Assembly (NCBI GenBank): GCA_964467615.1
Contig: CAYXRK010000180.1
Coordinates: forward strand, 1-9,942
Origin: CAYXRK01 sp964467615
GTDB lineage: Bacteria; Hydrogenedentota; Hydrogenedentia; Hydrogenedentales; GCA-2746185
Direction: 5' to 3'
Length of the DNA stretch: 9,942 bases
Both the position numbers and the translations under genes were made by a program. Under the pieces are notes generated by a model. That model was not told the origin of the DNA and searched no databases. It was given only the letters and a program-made list of their open reading frames with translations. Below are positions 1-6,179 of the stretch, piece by piece. Positions within the stretch are counted from its first letter, which is position 1, and each line of letters starts with the position of its first letter.

Positions 1-55
1 CCGCGAAGGCGGGCGGACGGTCGGCTCTGGCGTAGTGACGAAGATACTGAAGTAA
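1..55 (+). CDS. tuf: Elongation factor Tu, C-terminal end (partial)
   Basis: Reading from base 2, the sequence encodes REGGRTVGSGVVTKILK and then TAA at 53-55. This is the diagnostic C-terminus of bacterial EF-Tu, the GTPase that delivers aminoacyl-tRNA to the ribosome; most bacterial EF-Tu proteins end in a close variant of GRTVGxGVVxxI. Only 17 complete codons lie in the window, and the rest of the gene is off the left edge. The placement just upstream of tRNA-Trp, secE and nusG is the standard arrangement in many bacteria and independently supports the call. The fragment is short, but the motif plus the context leave little doubt. Confidence 0.93.
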   Translation, partial: REGGRTVGSGVVTKILK

Positions 56-67
56 ACGAACTGAATA

Positions 68-93
68 ACGGGCATACTCGGCGGTATGTCCGT
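68..93 (+). other. Stem-loop between tuf and tRNA-Trp
   Basis: Bases 68-77 pair with 84-93 to give a 10-bp stem with one G-U pair and a six-base loop (78-83). The hairpin is followed by GTTAATG and not by a T-run, so it does not look like an intrinsic terminator. It sits 13 bases after the tuf stop and about 30 bases before the tRNA. A role as an mRNA 3'-end stabiliser for tuf or as a processing signal for release of the tRNA is inference. Confidence 0.5.
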
Positions 94-122
94 GTTAATG
101 AAACGATCGAAAGGCTTTCCGC

Positions 123-198
123 ACGGGTGTAGCACAACGGCTAGTGCAGCGGCCTCCAAAGCCGAAGGCTGGGGGTTCGAATCCCTCCACCCGTGCCA
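123..198 (+). tRNA. trnW: tRNA-Trp (anticodon CCA)
   Basis: A complete cloverleaf can be folded by eye. The acceptor arms 123-129 and 188-194 pair at all seven positions. The D stem GCAC/GTGC (132-135, 144-147) encloses an eight-base loop. The anticodon stem is 149-153/161-165 with loop CTCCAAA, giving anticodon CCA at 156-158. The T stem 171-175/183-187 encloses the TTCGAAT loop. The discriminator base is G195, as expected for bacterial tRNA-Trp, and the CCA tail is encoded at 196-198. The outermost anticodon-stem pair is a G-A mismatch (149/165) and one T-stem pair is G-U; neither prevents folding. Location between tuf and secE is typical. Confidence 0.97.
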
Positions 199-246
199 TT
201 TCGACCAAACCGCTCGGCCGTCAGGCTGGATGCGATACCAAAACAC

Positions 247-474
247 ATGGCAAACGTAAAGACAAAAGAAGACAAACCAGGCGTCGTCAAACAGACAGTG
301 TCCTTCGCCCAGGACGTACGCGGCGAAATGGACAAAGTCACTTGGCCGACGCGCGGCGACCTCAAGGCATCGACGACCGTCGTGCTCATCTTCCTTGTGT
401 TCCTCGCTGTGGTCGTGGGCGCGATGGACATTGTGTTCCAGAACGTCGTGGTATGGTTGTTCAAGATTTTCTAG
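247..474 (+). CDS. secE: Preprotein translocase subunit SecE
   Basis: This gene encodes the small essential subunit of the SecYEG protein-conducting channel in the cytoplasmic membrane. The product is 75 residues, matching the short single-helix SecE of most bacteria; E. coli has a longer three-helix form. The family signature is visible as GEMDKVTWPTRGDL (26-39), which forms the amphipathic helix, followed by one hydrophobic segment at about 43-70. The ATG at 247 was chosen because the only earlier in-frame start, a GTG at 193, lies inside the tRNA. No clear Shine-Dalgarno precedes the ATG. The gene starts 48 bases after the tRNA CCA and is followed directly by nusG, the conserved partner order. 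Confidence 0.95.
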   Translation: MANVKTKEDKPGVVKQTVSFAQDVRGEMDKVTWPTRGDLKASTTVVLIFLVFLAVVVGAMDIVFQNVVVWLFKIF

Positions 475-477
475 GAG
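473..477 (+). promoter_or_regulatory. Shine-Dalgarno of nusG overlapping the secE stop
   Basis: AGGAG overlaps the secE TAG stop (472-474) and ends six bases before the nusG ATG at 484. This spacing fixes the nusG start and suggests translational coupling of secE and nusG. Confidence 0.75.
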
Positions 478-483
478 ATTCGG

Positions 484-1134
484 ATGACCCTGAACGTTAA
501 AGGGACTGGGCGCGAACCGTCCGCGGATGAGGCCGTCGTCGAGGAAGAGCCGCTCGAGGACCAGCTCATCAAGCCGACGCCGGACGACGGCAAAAAGCGG
601 CGCTGGTTCGCGATTCACGCCCACTCGGGTCAAGAGGGGAACGTGAAGAAGCACCTGGAGTTGCTGTCCGGACAGGAAGACCTGATAGATCTCATTTGGA
701 ATGTTCTCGTGCCAATGGAAGAAGTTGCCGAGTATAAGTCCGGCGAGAAGAAGACGTCGAAGCGTAAGTTCTTCCCTGGATACGTACTTGTGCAGTTGCC
801 GGAGCACCCGGAGAAACTCGCAGATCTTTGGCACGCGATTAATGAAACGCCCGGCGTGACCGGATTTATCGGTTCGCGCAAGATTCCGGTCCCTCTCGAA
901 GACAGCGAAGTCCTCGCGATTGTCGAGGAAATGCGTGGCGAGCGCGAACGTCCGCGACCGAAAGTCAAATTCGAGTCGGGCGAACGCGTCAAGATCAACG
1001 ACGGTCCCTTCTCGAATTTCCTTGGCAACATCGATGAAATCAACGAGGAGCGCGGCCGGCTCAAAATCATGGTGGAAATCTTCGAGCGGCTGACCAGCGT
1101 CGAAGTCGAATACTGGCAAGTAGAAAAAATATAA
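484..1134 (+). CDS. nusG: Transcription termination/antitermination factor NusG
   Basis: NusG binds RNA polymerase to suppress pausing and links transcription to Rho or to ribosomal protein S10. The product is 216 residues. An N-terminal acidic stretch of about 38 residues precedes the NGN domain, which starts at RRWFAIHAHSGQEG (39-52) and contains KFFPGYVLVQL (95-105). A short charged linker leads to the KOW domain (about 165-216), with the hallmark GERVKINDGPF and a closing QVEKI. E. coli NusG is about 181 residues, so most of the extra length is the acidic leader. In the KOW loop, residue 201 is Glu where most bacteria have Gly (IFER instead of IFGR). The start is supported by AGGAG six bases upstream. 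Co-transcribed with secE. Confidence 0.96.
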   Translation: MTLNVKGTGREPSADEAVVEEEPLEDQLIKPTPDDGKKRRWFAIHAHSGQEGNVKKHLELLSGQEDLIDLIWNVLVPMEEVAEYKSGEKKTSKRKFFPGYVLVQLPEHPEKLADLWHAINETPGVTGFIGSRKIPVPLEDSEVLAIVEEMRGERERPRPKVKFESGERVKINDGPFSNFLGNIDEINEERGRLKIMVEIFERLTSVEVEYWQVEKI

Positions 1135-1149
1135 GGGGAGTGCCGATCT

Positions 1150-1584
1150 ATGGCCCCAAAAACAAAGACAGTCACCGCGATGGTTAAGCTGCAATGTCCC
1201 GCCGGGCAAGCGAACCCCGCGCCGCCGGTTGGTCCCGCGTTGGGCCAACACGGCGTAAACATCATGGACTTTTGTAAGCAGTTCAACGAGCGGACGAAAG
1301 ACCAGCAAGGCCTCATCATCCCAGTCGTGATTAGCGTCTACCACGACCGCAGCTTTTCGTTTATCACGAAGAGCCCCCCAGCGGCCGTGTTGCTCAAGCG
1401 CGCGGCCAAGCTGGCCAAGGCCTCCGGCGTGCCAAACAAGAACAAAGTCGGAATCGTCAATCGCGAACAACTCCGCGAGATTGCGAAACTGAAGAAGAAC
1501 GACCTCAACGCCGCGAACGAGGACGCCGCGATTAGCATGATCGCCGGCACCGCCCGCAGCATGGGACTGGTTGTAGAAGGGTAG
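1150..1584 (+). CDS. rplK: 50S ribosomal protein L11
   Basis: L11 binds the 23S rRNA GTPase-associated region, where translation factors dock, and takes part in RelA-dependent stringent signalling. The product is 144 residues against 142 in E. coli. The N-terminal domain carries the proline-rich NPAPPVGPALGQHGVNIMDF (22-41). The C-terminal rRNA-binding domain includes KSPPAAVLLKRAAKL and ends in ARSMGLVVEG. An AAGGGGAG Shine-Dalgarno (1133-1140) overlaps the nusG stop and lies nine bases before the ATG. The gene follows nusG by 15 bases and precedes rplA, the canonical order. No anomalies were noted beyond a Cys at residue 16, where Ile/Val is common. Confidence 0.97.
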   Translation: MAPKTKTVTAMVKLQCPAGQANPAPPVGPALGQHGVNIMDFCKQFNERTKDQQGLIIPVVISVYHDRSFSFITKSPPAAVLLKRAAKLAKASGVPNKNKVGIVNREQLREIAKLKKNDLNAANEDAAISMIAGTARSMGLVVEG

Positions 1585-1593
1585 TCAACAATC

Positions 1594-1622
1594 GTGGGAG
1601 GGCGCAGGCCCGTTCGCACCAC
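1594..1622 (+). other. Asymmetric stem-loop in the rplK-rplA gap
   Basis: GTGG (1594-1597) can pair with CCAC (1619-1622). An inner stem GGGC/GCCC (1600-1603, 1608-1611) has a four-base loop. The two stems are separated by a lopsided internal loop, two bases on the 5' side and seven on the 3' side. It ends just before the rplA Shine-Dalgarno (AGGAG, 1623-1627). L1 proteins are known to repress their own mRNA by binding a helix-asymmetric loop-helix element, so an L1 site is conceivable. The pairing is short and this is inference only. Confidence 0.3.
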
Positions 1623-1634
1623 AGGAGCACCGAC

Positions 1635-2354
1635 ATGCCAAGCACGAAGATGAGCAAGCGGGTCAAGGCGATCCATGACAAGGTCGACGTGTCGCGAAAG
1701 TACACACTCGATGAAGCGGTCGCCGGGGTAAAAGAGAACGCAACCGCGAAGTTTGACGAGACCGTTGAGCTCGCATTTCTGTTGGGCGTAGATCCGCGAC
1801 ACGCGGACCAGATGGTGCGCGGCTCTGTCGCGTTGCCGCACGGCACCGGCAGGGACGTGCGCGTGGTCGTGTTCTGTAAATCGGCCGATCAGGCCAAGGC
1901 CGCGATGGACGCCGGCGCGATGCATGCGGGCGCGGACGAACTCGTGACCAAAGTCCAGGAGGGATGGACGGACTTTGACGCCGCCGTCGCCACGCCCGAC
2001 ATGATGGGCCAAGTCGGTAAACTCGGCAAGGTGCTCGGCCCGCGCGGCCTGATGCCCAGCCCGAAGGCGGGGTCTGTCACTCCGGACGTGGCCAGGGCCG
2101 TCACCGAAATCCGCAAGGGCAAAATCGATTACCGCGTGGACAAAAACGCGAACATCCACGTGCCGGTCGGCAAGGCGTCGTTCGGCGCGGAACAAATCCG
2201 CGAGAACGCAACCGCCATTATCGACGCGGTGCTCAAGGCCAAGCCTTCATCCTGCAAGGGCACGTACCTCAAAACCTGCGCGATCAGCAGCACGATGGGG
2301 CCGGGATTCAAACTCGACGCCGCGGCGCTCTCGCAAGTAGTTTCACCGAACTGA
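1635..2354 (+). CDS. rplA: 50S ribosomal protein L1
   Basis: L1 forms the mobile L1 stalk of the large ribosomal subunit, which guides the exit of deacylated tRNA, and in many bacteria it represses the L11-L1 operon by binding its mRNA. The product is 239 residues, close to the 234 of E. coli. The family signature GPRGLMPSPKAGSVTPDV lies at 135-152, and the domain I motif KFDETVELAFLLGVDPRHADQMVRG at about 39-63. An AGGAG at 1623-1627 lies seven bases before the ATG. The stop is followed by a strong terminator; the usual downstream partner rplJ is absent. Confidence 0.97.
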   Translation: MPSTKMSKRVKAIHDKVDVSRKYTLDEAVAGVKENATAKFDETVELAFLLGVDPRHADQMVRGSVALPHGTGRDVRVVVFCKSADQAKAAMDAGAMHAGADELVTKVQEGWTDFDAAVATPDMMGQVGKLGKVLGPRGLMPSPKAGSVTPDVARAVTEIRKGKIDYRVDKNANIHVPVGKASFGAEQIRENATAIIDAVLKAKPSSCKGTYLKTCAISSTMGPGFKLDAAALSQVVSPN

Positions 2355-2366
2355 GCGTGTGACCAT

Positions 2367-2408
2367 GCGCGTTTCCTCGTACTTGATGACGGGGGAACGC
2401 GCTTTTTT
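2367..2408 (+). terminator. Rho-independent terminator after rplA
   Basis: Bases 2367-2380 pair with 2389-2402 to give a 14-bp stem containing two G-U pairs. The loop is eight bases (ACTTGATG), and six T residues follow directly at 2403-2408. This is a textbook intrinsic terminator, 12 bases after the rplA stop. It closes the tuf/secE-nusG-rplK-rplA transcription unit and separates it from metK. Confidence 0.9.
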
Positions 2409-2468
2409 GTTATAAGGCCCGTACCGCGCGACGGTAACGCCGCGCCCAACACGACCAAGGAACTTTCC

Positions 2469-3626
2469 ATGGGACGCCCCGTTCTCTTTACCTCTGAATC
2501 CGTCACCGAAGGCCACCCGGACAAGGTCGCGGACCGCGTGTCCGATTCCGTGCTGGACGCGATGCTCGCCCAAGACCCGATGAGCCGCGTCGCCTGCGAG
2601 ACGATGGTGAGCACCGGAATGTGCGTCATTTCGGGCGAGATCACAAGCAAGGCGGTGGTGGATATTCCCAGAGTCGCGCGCGATGCGATATTGGATATCG
2701 GTTACAAGGGCGGCGATTCAGGCTTTGACGGCGCGACGTGCGCGGTCCTCGTGGCGCTCGACAAACAATCGCCGGACATCGCGCAAGGCGTGGATGTTAC
2801 CGCCAATCGCGAGCAGGGCGCGGGCGATCAAGGCATGATGTTTGGCTATGCGACGAACGAGACGAAGGAACTCATGCCGTTGCCGATATCGCTCGCGCAC
2901 AAATTGGGACTACGCCTGTCCCAGGCGCGGAAGAGCGGGGAGATTCCCTGGCTGCAACCGGACGGCAAGTCGCAAGTCACGGTCGAGTATCGCGACGACA
3001 AACCGGTGCGGATCGACACGATCGTCATTAGCAACCAACACAGCCCGGATGTATCGCAGGACGAGATTCGCAAGACCATAGTCGAGAAGGTCATTCGACC
3101 GACGTTGCCGCGGGAATACGTCAAAGGCGACATCACGTATCACATCAACCCGACGGGACGTTTTGTGGTCGGCGGGCCGGTCGGCGATTGCGGTCTCACG
3201 GGCCGCAAGATCATCGTGGATACCTACGGTGGCATGGGCCGGCACGGTGGCGGCGCGTTCAGCGGTAAGGACCCCTCGAAGGTCGACCGCTCCGCCACGT
3301 ACATGGCGCGCTACATCGCCAAGAACATCGTCGCGTCGGGCCTCGCCGAACGCTGCGAAATCCAACTGGCCTACGCCATCGGCGTGGCGCAGCCCGTGAG
3401 CATCAACGTGAACACCTTCGGAACGAGCAAAGTGGACGAGGGCAAGATTGCGAACGCGGTGCAGGAACTGTTCGATTGCCGGCCGGCCGCGATCATCGAA
3501 ACACTCGATTTGCGTAAACCAATCTTCCGCGAGACGGTTGCCTACGGCCACTTCGGCCGCGAAGACAAAGGCTTCCGCTGGGAACAGACCGATCGCGCCG
3601 AGGACCTGCGCAAGATGGCGCAGTAG
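2469..3626 (+). CDS. metK: S-adenosylmethionine synthetase (methionine adenosyltransferase)
   Basis: MetK makes S-adenosylmethionine from methionine and ATP, releasing phosphate and pyrophosphate; it works in the cytoplasm as a homotetramer. The product is 385 residues (E. coli 384). Hallmarks in order are GHPDK (15-19, ATP/methionine binding), the signature GAGDQGMMFGY (117-127), and the glycine-rich phosphate-binding loop GGGAFSGKDPSKVDRS (260-275). The C-terminus ends at RAEDLRKMAQ without extension. AAGGAA at 2457-2462 lies six bases before the ATG and supports this start. The gene follows the rplA terminator and so needs its own promoter in the roughly 60-base leader; I saw no SAM riboswitch fold there. 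It converges on the GT9 gene with a 17-base gap. Confidence 0.98.
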   Translation: MGRPVLFTSESVTEGHPDKVADRVSDSVLDAMLAQDPMSRVACETMVSTGMCVISGEITSKAVVDIPRVARDAILDIGYKGGDSGFDGATCAVLVALDKQSPDIAQGVDVTANREQGAGDQGMMFGYATNETKELMPLPISLAHKLGLRLSQARKSGEIPWLQPDGKSQVTVEYRDDKPVRIDTIVISNQHSPDVSQDEIRKTIVEKVIRPTLPREYVKGDITYHINPTGRFVVGGPVGDCGLTGRKIIVDTYGGMGRHGGGAFSGKDPSKVDRSATYMARYIAKNIVASGLAERCEIQLAYAIGVAQPVSINVNTFGTSKVDEGKIANAVQELFDCRPAAIIETLDLRKPIFRETVAYGHFGREDKGFRWEQTDRAEDLRKMAQ

Positions 3627-3643
3627 CGCCTCGGCGGGCGAAG

Positions 3644-4486
3644 CTAGACCAGACTCCGCATCTCACACGCGGCGATAGCCTCGTCAACCGAAGGCCATCG
3701 TCCGAGACCACCGAGCACTCGGACGCGCTCGCCAAGCGGCGCCCAGACGCGCGAATCGGTCGCGCCGAAGATGGCGACGACATTGCAACCGGCCGCCGCG
3801 GCGAGATGCGTTATACCGCTGTCGTTGCCGATATAGAGCCGCGCGCCCGCGAGTCTACGCGCCACCGCGGCGAGCGGTCCTTCGGGTAGAGCATCTGGAA
3901 ACCGGGGGGCACTGCTACGCTCGCGCTCTGCCGGACCCACAAGCCATTCGACACGGTGGCCGGTGCGTTCGAGATGATCCGCGAGTGCAAGATAGTTCTC
4001 GATGGGCCAATTTTTCGCGACGCCGCCGCTACCGGGATGGATCACTACGTCGTCATTTCCATCCGTCGTGAATTGAAACCGAACTGGCGTGCCTCGCGGC
4101 AGGTTTAGCTTCGATAGGTAGTAGTCGGACGCATGGCCCTGCCAGTCGTTCGGCGGCAAGCCGGGAAATACGTCAACTCGTTCAACGCCACATTTCAAAA
4201 ACGAATCGCGAATGCGCCCGTCGTTGTCATTCATCCACACGACGGCCCGCGAATACGCTTCGAGGAACTCGCGGAACTTCGGCGATGGCGCGAAAAAGAT
4301 CGAATGAAATTCCACGTTTTCGAGCGAGTACGCGACGCGGGCGATCCCGCCTTCGACCGCAAGCGCCAGGCGCTCGCGCTGGCCGAGCAGATCGACCGGG
4401 CCGTCTTCAGCCAATTGCGCAATCGAGGGGCACGCGAGAATAAAGTCGCCGATGCCGCCGGTATGGACGACAAGGGTACCTCCCAT
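3644..4486 (-). CDS. Glycosyltransferase family 9 (heptosyltransferase-like)
   Basis: GT9 enzymes transfer heptose or related sugars from a nucleotide donor to lipopolysaccharide core or other surface glycans, at the cytoplasmic face of the inner membrane. The product is 280 residues, shorter than typical WaaC/WaaF/WaaQ proteins (about 320-350). The N-terminal glycine motif GGIGDFILACP (10-20) resembles the GDxxL acceptor-side motif of the family. The C-terminal donor-binding half shows VVIHPGSGGVAKNWP (147-161), with the Lys after the Gly-rich turn, and YIGNDSGITHLAAAAG (218-233) followed by FGATDSRVWAPLG. These match the GT9 consensus D-S-G-x-x-H-L-A-A-A. The start is 3 bases after the stop of the upstream membrane glycosyltransferase, so the two are probably one operon. 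The exact sugar and acceptor cannot be read from the sequence. Confidence 0.9.
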   Translation of the reverse strand: MGGTLVVHTGGIGDFILACPSIAQLAEDGPVDLLGQRERLALAVEGGIARVAYSLENVEFHSIFFAPSPKFREFLEAYSRAVVWMNDNDGRIRDSFLKCGVERVDVFPGLPPNDWQGHASDYYLSKLNLPRGTPVRFQFTTDGNDDVVIHPGSGGVAKNWPIENYLALADHLERTGHRVEWLVGPAERERSSAPRFPDALPEGPLAAVARRLAGARLYIGNDSGITHLAAAAGCNVVAIFGATDSRVWAPLGERVRVLGGLGRWPSVDEAIAACEMRSLV

Positions 4487-4489
4487 GAT

Positions 4490-6043
4490 CTACGCGGGGC
4501 CTTTCCGGCGGCGCTCGTCCGGACCCATGTGCGAACTCGCGGGCGACGCGTCGTCGGGCAAGACGTAGCGAATGCCGGGCGCGACGATTTCGTACACGAC
4601 GATTTTCGCGCCGGGCCAGGGCGAGAGATCATCGGTCAGCAGGCGCAGATCGGGCGGCGCGGCCGCGGGATTGAGCAACGCCGCAAGCTTCGGTAAAGTT
4701 GCTGCGGAATAGCGCTCGTCGATGACGAAATAACGCGCGCCGATTTCCTTAGCGCGCGCGATAAGCTCCTCAGGGCCGTCCTCGGCCGCCGGGCCCGTGC
4801 TAGGCATATCCGCGTAGAAGCCTACCTGCGGCTTGCGGCACAGGACTAGCCCGGGCTCGAGGTTCGCTTGCATCCATCGGCCGGCGACTTTGTACTCGCG
4901 CGGAAGGTTGGGCATCCGCCCCAAGAATTGCTGAGCAACACCCGCCGCGATGCCGACGACAAACATCGCGAGGACGGCCGCCGCCGGGATCCGGCGAAGC
5001 CAAGGCCGGGCGGTGCCTAATTGCGCGCCCGCGATGACGGCGCCGTGGGCAGACCACATCGACAGCGCCACGACGACGGGCATGATGTAGCGCGGCGCGG
5101 GGGAGAAGTTCGCGACGGCAAGCGCCCACTGCATCGCGCAAAACGCGAGGATGAACAGTTCGAGACGGACATTACGTCCGCGCTCCGGCGAGATGAGCGC
5201 CCCAATGCCGAGGAACGCAAGAAGCACCGGGCTGAGCATCACGGGCAACACGTCAAACGAAAGTCGCATGAACGTGCGGGCGGCATCGACTGCGCCGCGG
5301 GAGAAATAATCCGCGACGTCACCCGGCAGCGGCGCACGATAGCTTACCGTAAAAGTCCCGACGAGCAAACGCATCGAAGCGGCATACGCGAGGAGTAGGA
5401 CTGCGCAAGACATGCCGAATACGATAACGCGCCGGACCCGTTCTCGAGGTTGTCGCCACGCGAACACCGATGCGGCAAACGGCGCGCCAATCATGATGAA
5501 TGTGCCTTCCGGGCGCGCGAGGTGCAGCGCAAAGAGGCAAAGCGGGGCGAAGCTCATCGCCGCGCCGCCCAGTGTCATCGCGCGATACGTCAACGCAATC
5601 GACGCGAACCACAACGTAACCGAAACAGATTCCGGAGCGATGCGCACCGCGTAGTCGACCAGCCACGGCCAGAGGCAAACCATCGCCGAGGCGAGTCGCG
5701 CCGTCTCCCGGTCAAACAGCGACATCGACAGCGAATACACGGGCAGTACCAGCAGCGGAGAGAACGCAAGTGATGCCGCCCAGAACGCGTGCTCCCAATC
5801 GGAGAACATGAAGTGGGCCACCGCCGCGAGCGCGGGAAACAAAGGGGGCAGGTTTTCATCGAAGTCCCACGGGTTTCCGTCGACAAACCCGCGCGCCATC
5901 GCGATGTAGTGAATCGCGTCCGGCATGTCGATGACCGGCCGCACCACAATGAGATAGATAACGCGCGCGGCCAACGCCGCAAGCGTCAGGAAAACTAAAT
6001 CGCGCGGGCTGGAACGATCCGGCGCATCAGGGGAGTTCAGCAT
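4490..6043 (-). CDS. Polytopic GT-C glycosyltransferase (PMT_2/ArnT-like)
   Basis: The product is a 517-residue integral membrane protein, probably using a polyprenyl-phosphate sugar on the outer face of the cytoplasmic membrane. A hydrophobic first helix (about 15-37) is followed by a first loop with the acidic motif IDMPDAIHYIAMARG (38-52; D39 and D42 are catalytic-base candidates), then NLPPLFPAL (64-72), resembling the PPLYP motif of ArnT/GT39/GT83 relatives. Further hydrophobic segments lie at about 84-110, 118-130, 140-160, 163-195, 205-229, 263-284, 294-311, 317-340 and 352-373. APRYIMP (316-322) matches the family RYxxP motif. A soluble C-terminal region of about 140 residues follows. 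No clear Shine-Dalgarno precedes the ATG. It overlaps functionally with the GT9 gene 3 bp downstream; a surface-glycan role is inferred. Substrate is unknown. Confidence 0.85.
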   Translation of the reverse strand: MLNSPDAPDRSSPRDLVFLTLAALAARVIYLIVVRPVIDMPDAIHYIAMARGFVDGNPWDFDENLPPLFPALAAVAHFMFSDWEHAFWAASLAFSPLLVLPVYSLSMSLFDRETARLASAMVCLWPWLVDYAVRIAPESVSVTLWFASIALTYRAMTLGGAAMSFAPLCLFALHLARPEGTFIMIGAPFAASVFAWRQPRERVRRVIVFGMSCAVLLLAYAASMRLLVGTFTVSYRAPLPGDVADYFSRGAVDAARTFMRLSFDVLPVMLSPVLLAFLGIGALISPERGRNVRLELFILAFCAMQWALAVANFSPAPRYIMPVVVALSMWSAHGAVIAGAQLGTARPWLRRIPAAAVLAMFVVGIAAGVAQQFLGRMPNLPREYKVAGRWMQANLEPGLVLCRKPQVGFYADMPSTGPAAEDGPEELIARAKEIGARYFVIDERYSAATLPKLAALLNPAAAPPDLRLLTDDLSPWPGAKIVVYEIVAPGIRYVLPDDASPASSHMGPDERRRKGPA

Positions 6044-6142
6044 GGTCGACGAGAATTCTGCATGGCCGCACCTCGATACACAACGGACTGAGATTTACGT
6101 CGCTCAATGATCTCGCTCCTCTTTTCTGTGTTGAGCGCTTTT

Positions 6143-6169
6143 TTCGTGTCGTTCGTGTCGTTCGTGGTT
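6143..6169. repeat. 9-bp tandem repeat, about three copies
   Basis: The plus strand reads TTCGTGTCG twice (6143-6151 and 6152-6160) and then a diverged TTCGTGGTT (6161-6169). It lies in the 136-bp gap between the DUF6498-type gene and the membrane glycosyltransferase. A short hairpin, GGTTG/CAACC with a four-base loop (6166-6179), abuts it and the stop codon of the upstream gene. In one frame the repeat encodes a low-complexity Thr-Asn-Asp string, which I do not consider a gene. Unstable or dispersed intergenic repeats of this kind are known, but the family here is not identified. Confidence 0.7.
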
Positions 6170-6179
6170 GTGTTCAACC

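Noticed and set aside
193..246. An 18-codon N-terminal extension of SecE from a GTG at 193
   Set aside because: The GTG lies inside the 3' acceptor arm of tRNA-Trp and the added residues do not resemble SecE. The ATG at 247 gives the normal family length.
2383..2416. metK promoter from TTGATG (2383) and TATAAG (2411)
   Set aside because: The spacer is 22 bp, too long for a standard promoter, and the -35 candidate lies in the terminator loop. TATAAG alone is a possible -10 but cannot be supported.
3627..3643. Bidirectional terminator between metK and the GT9 gene
   Set aside because: The 17-base gap has only a weak CGCC/GGCG pairing and no T-tract in either direction.
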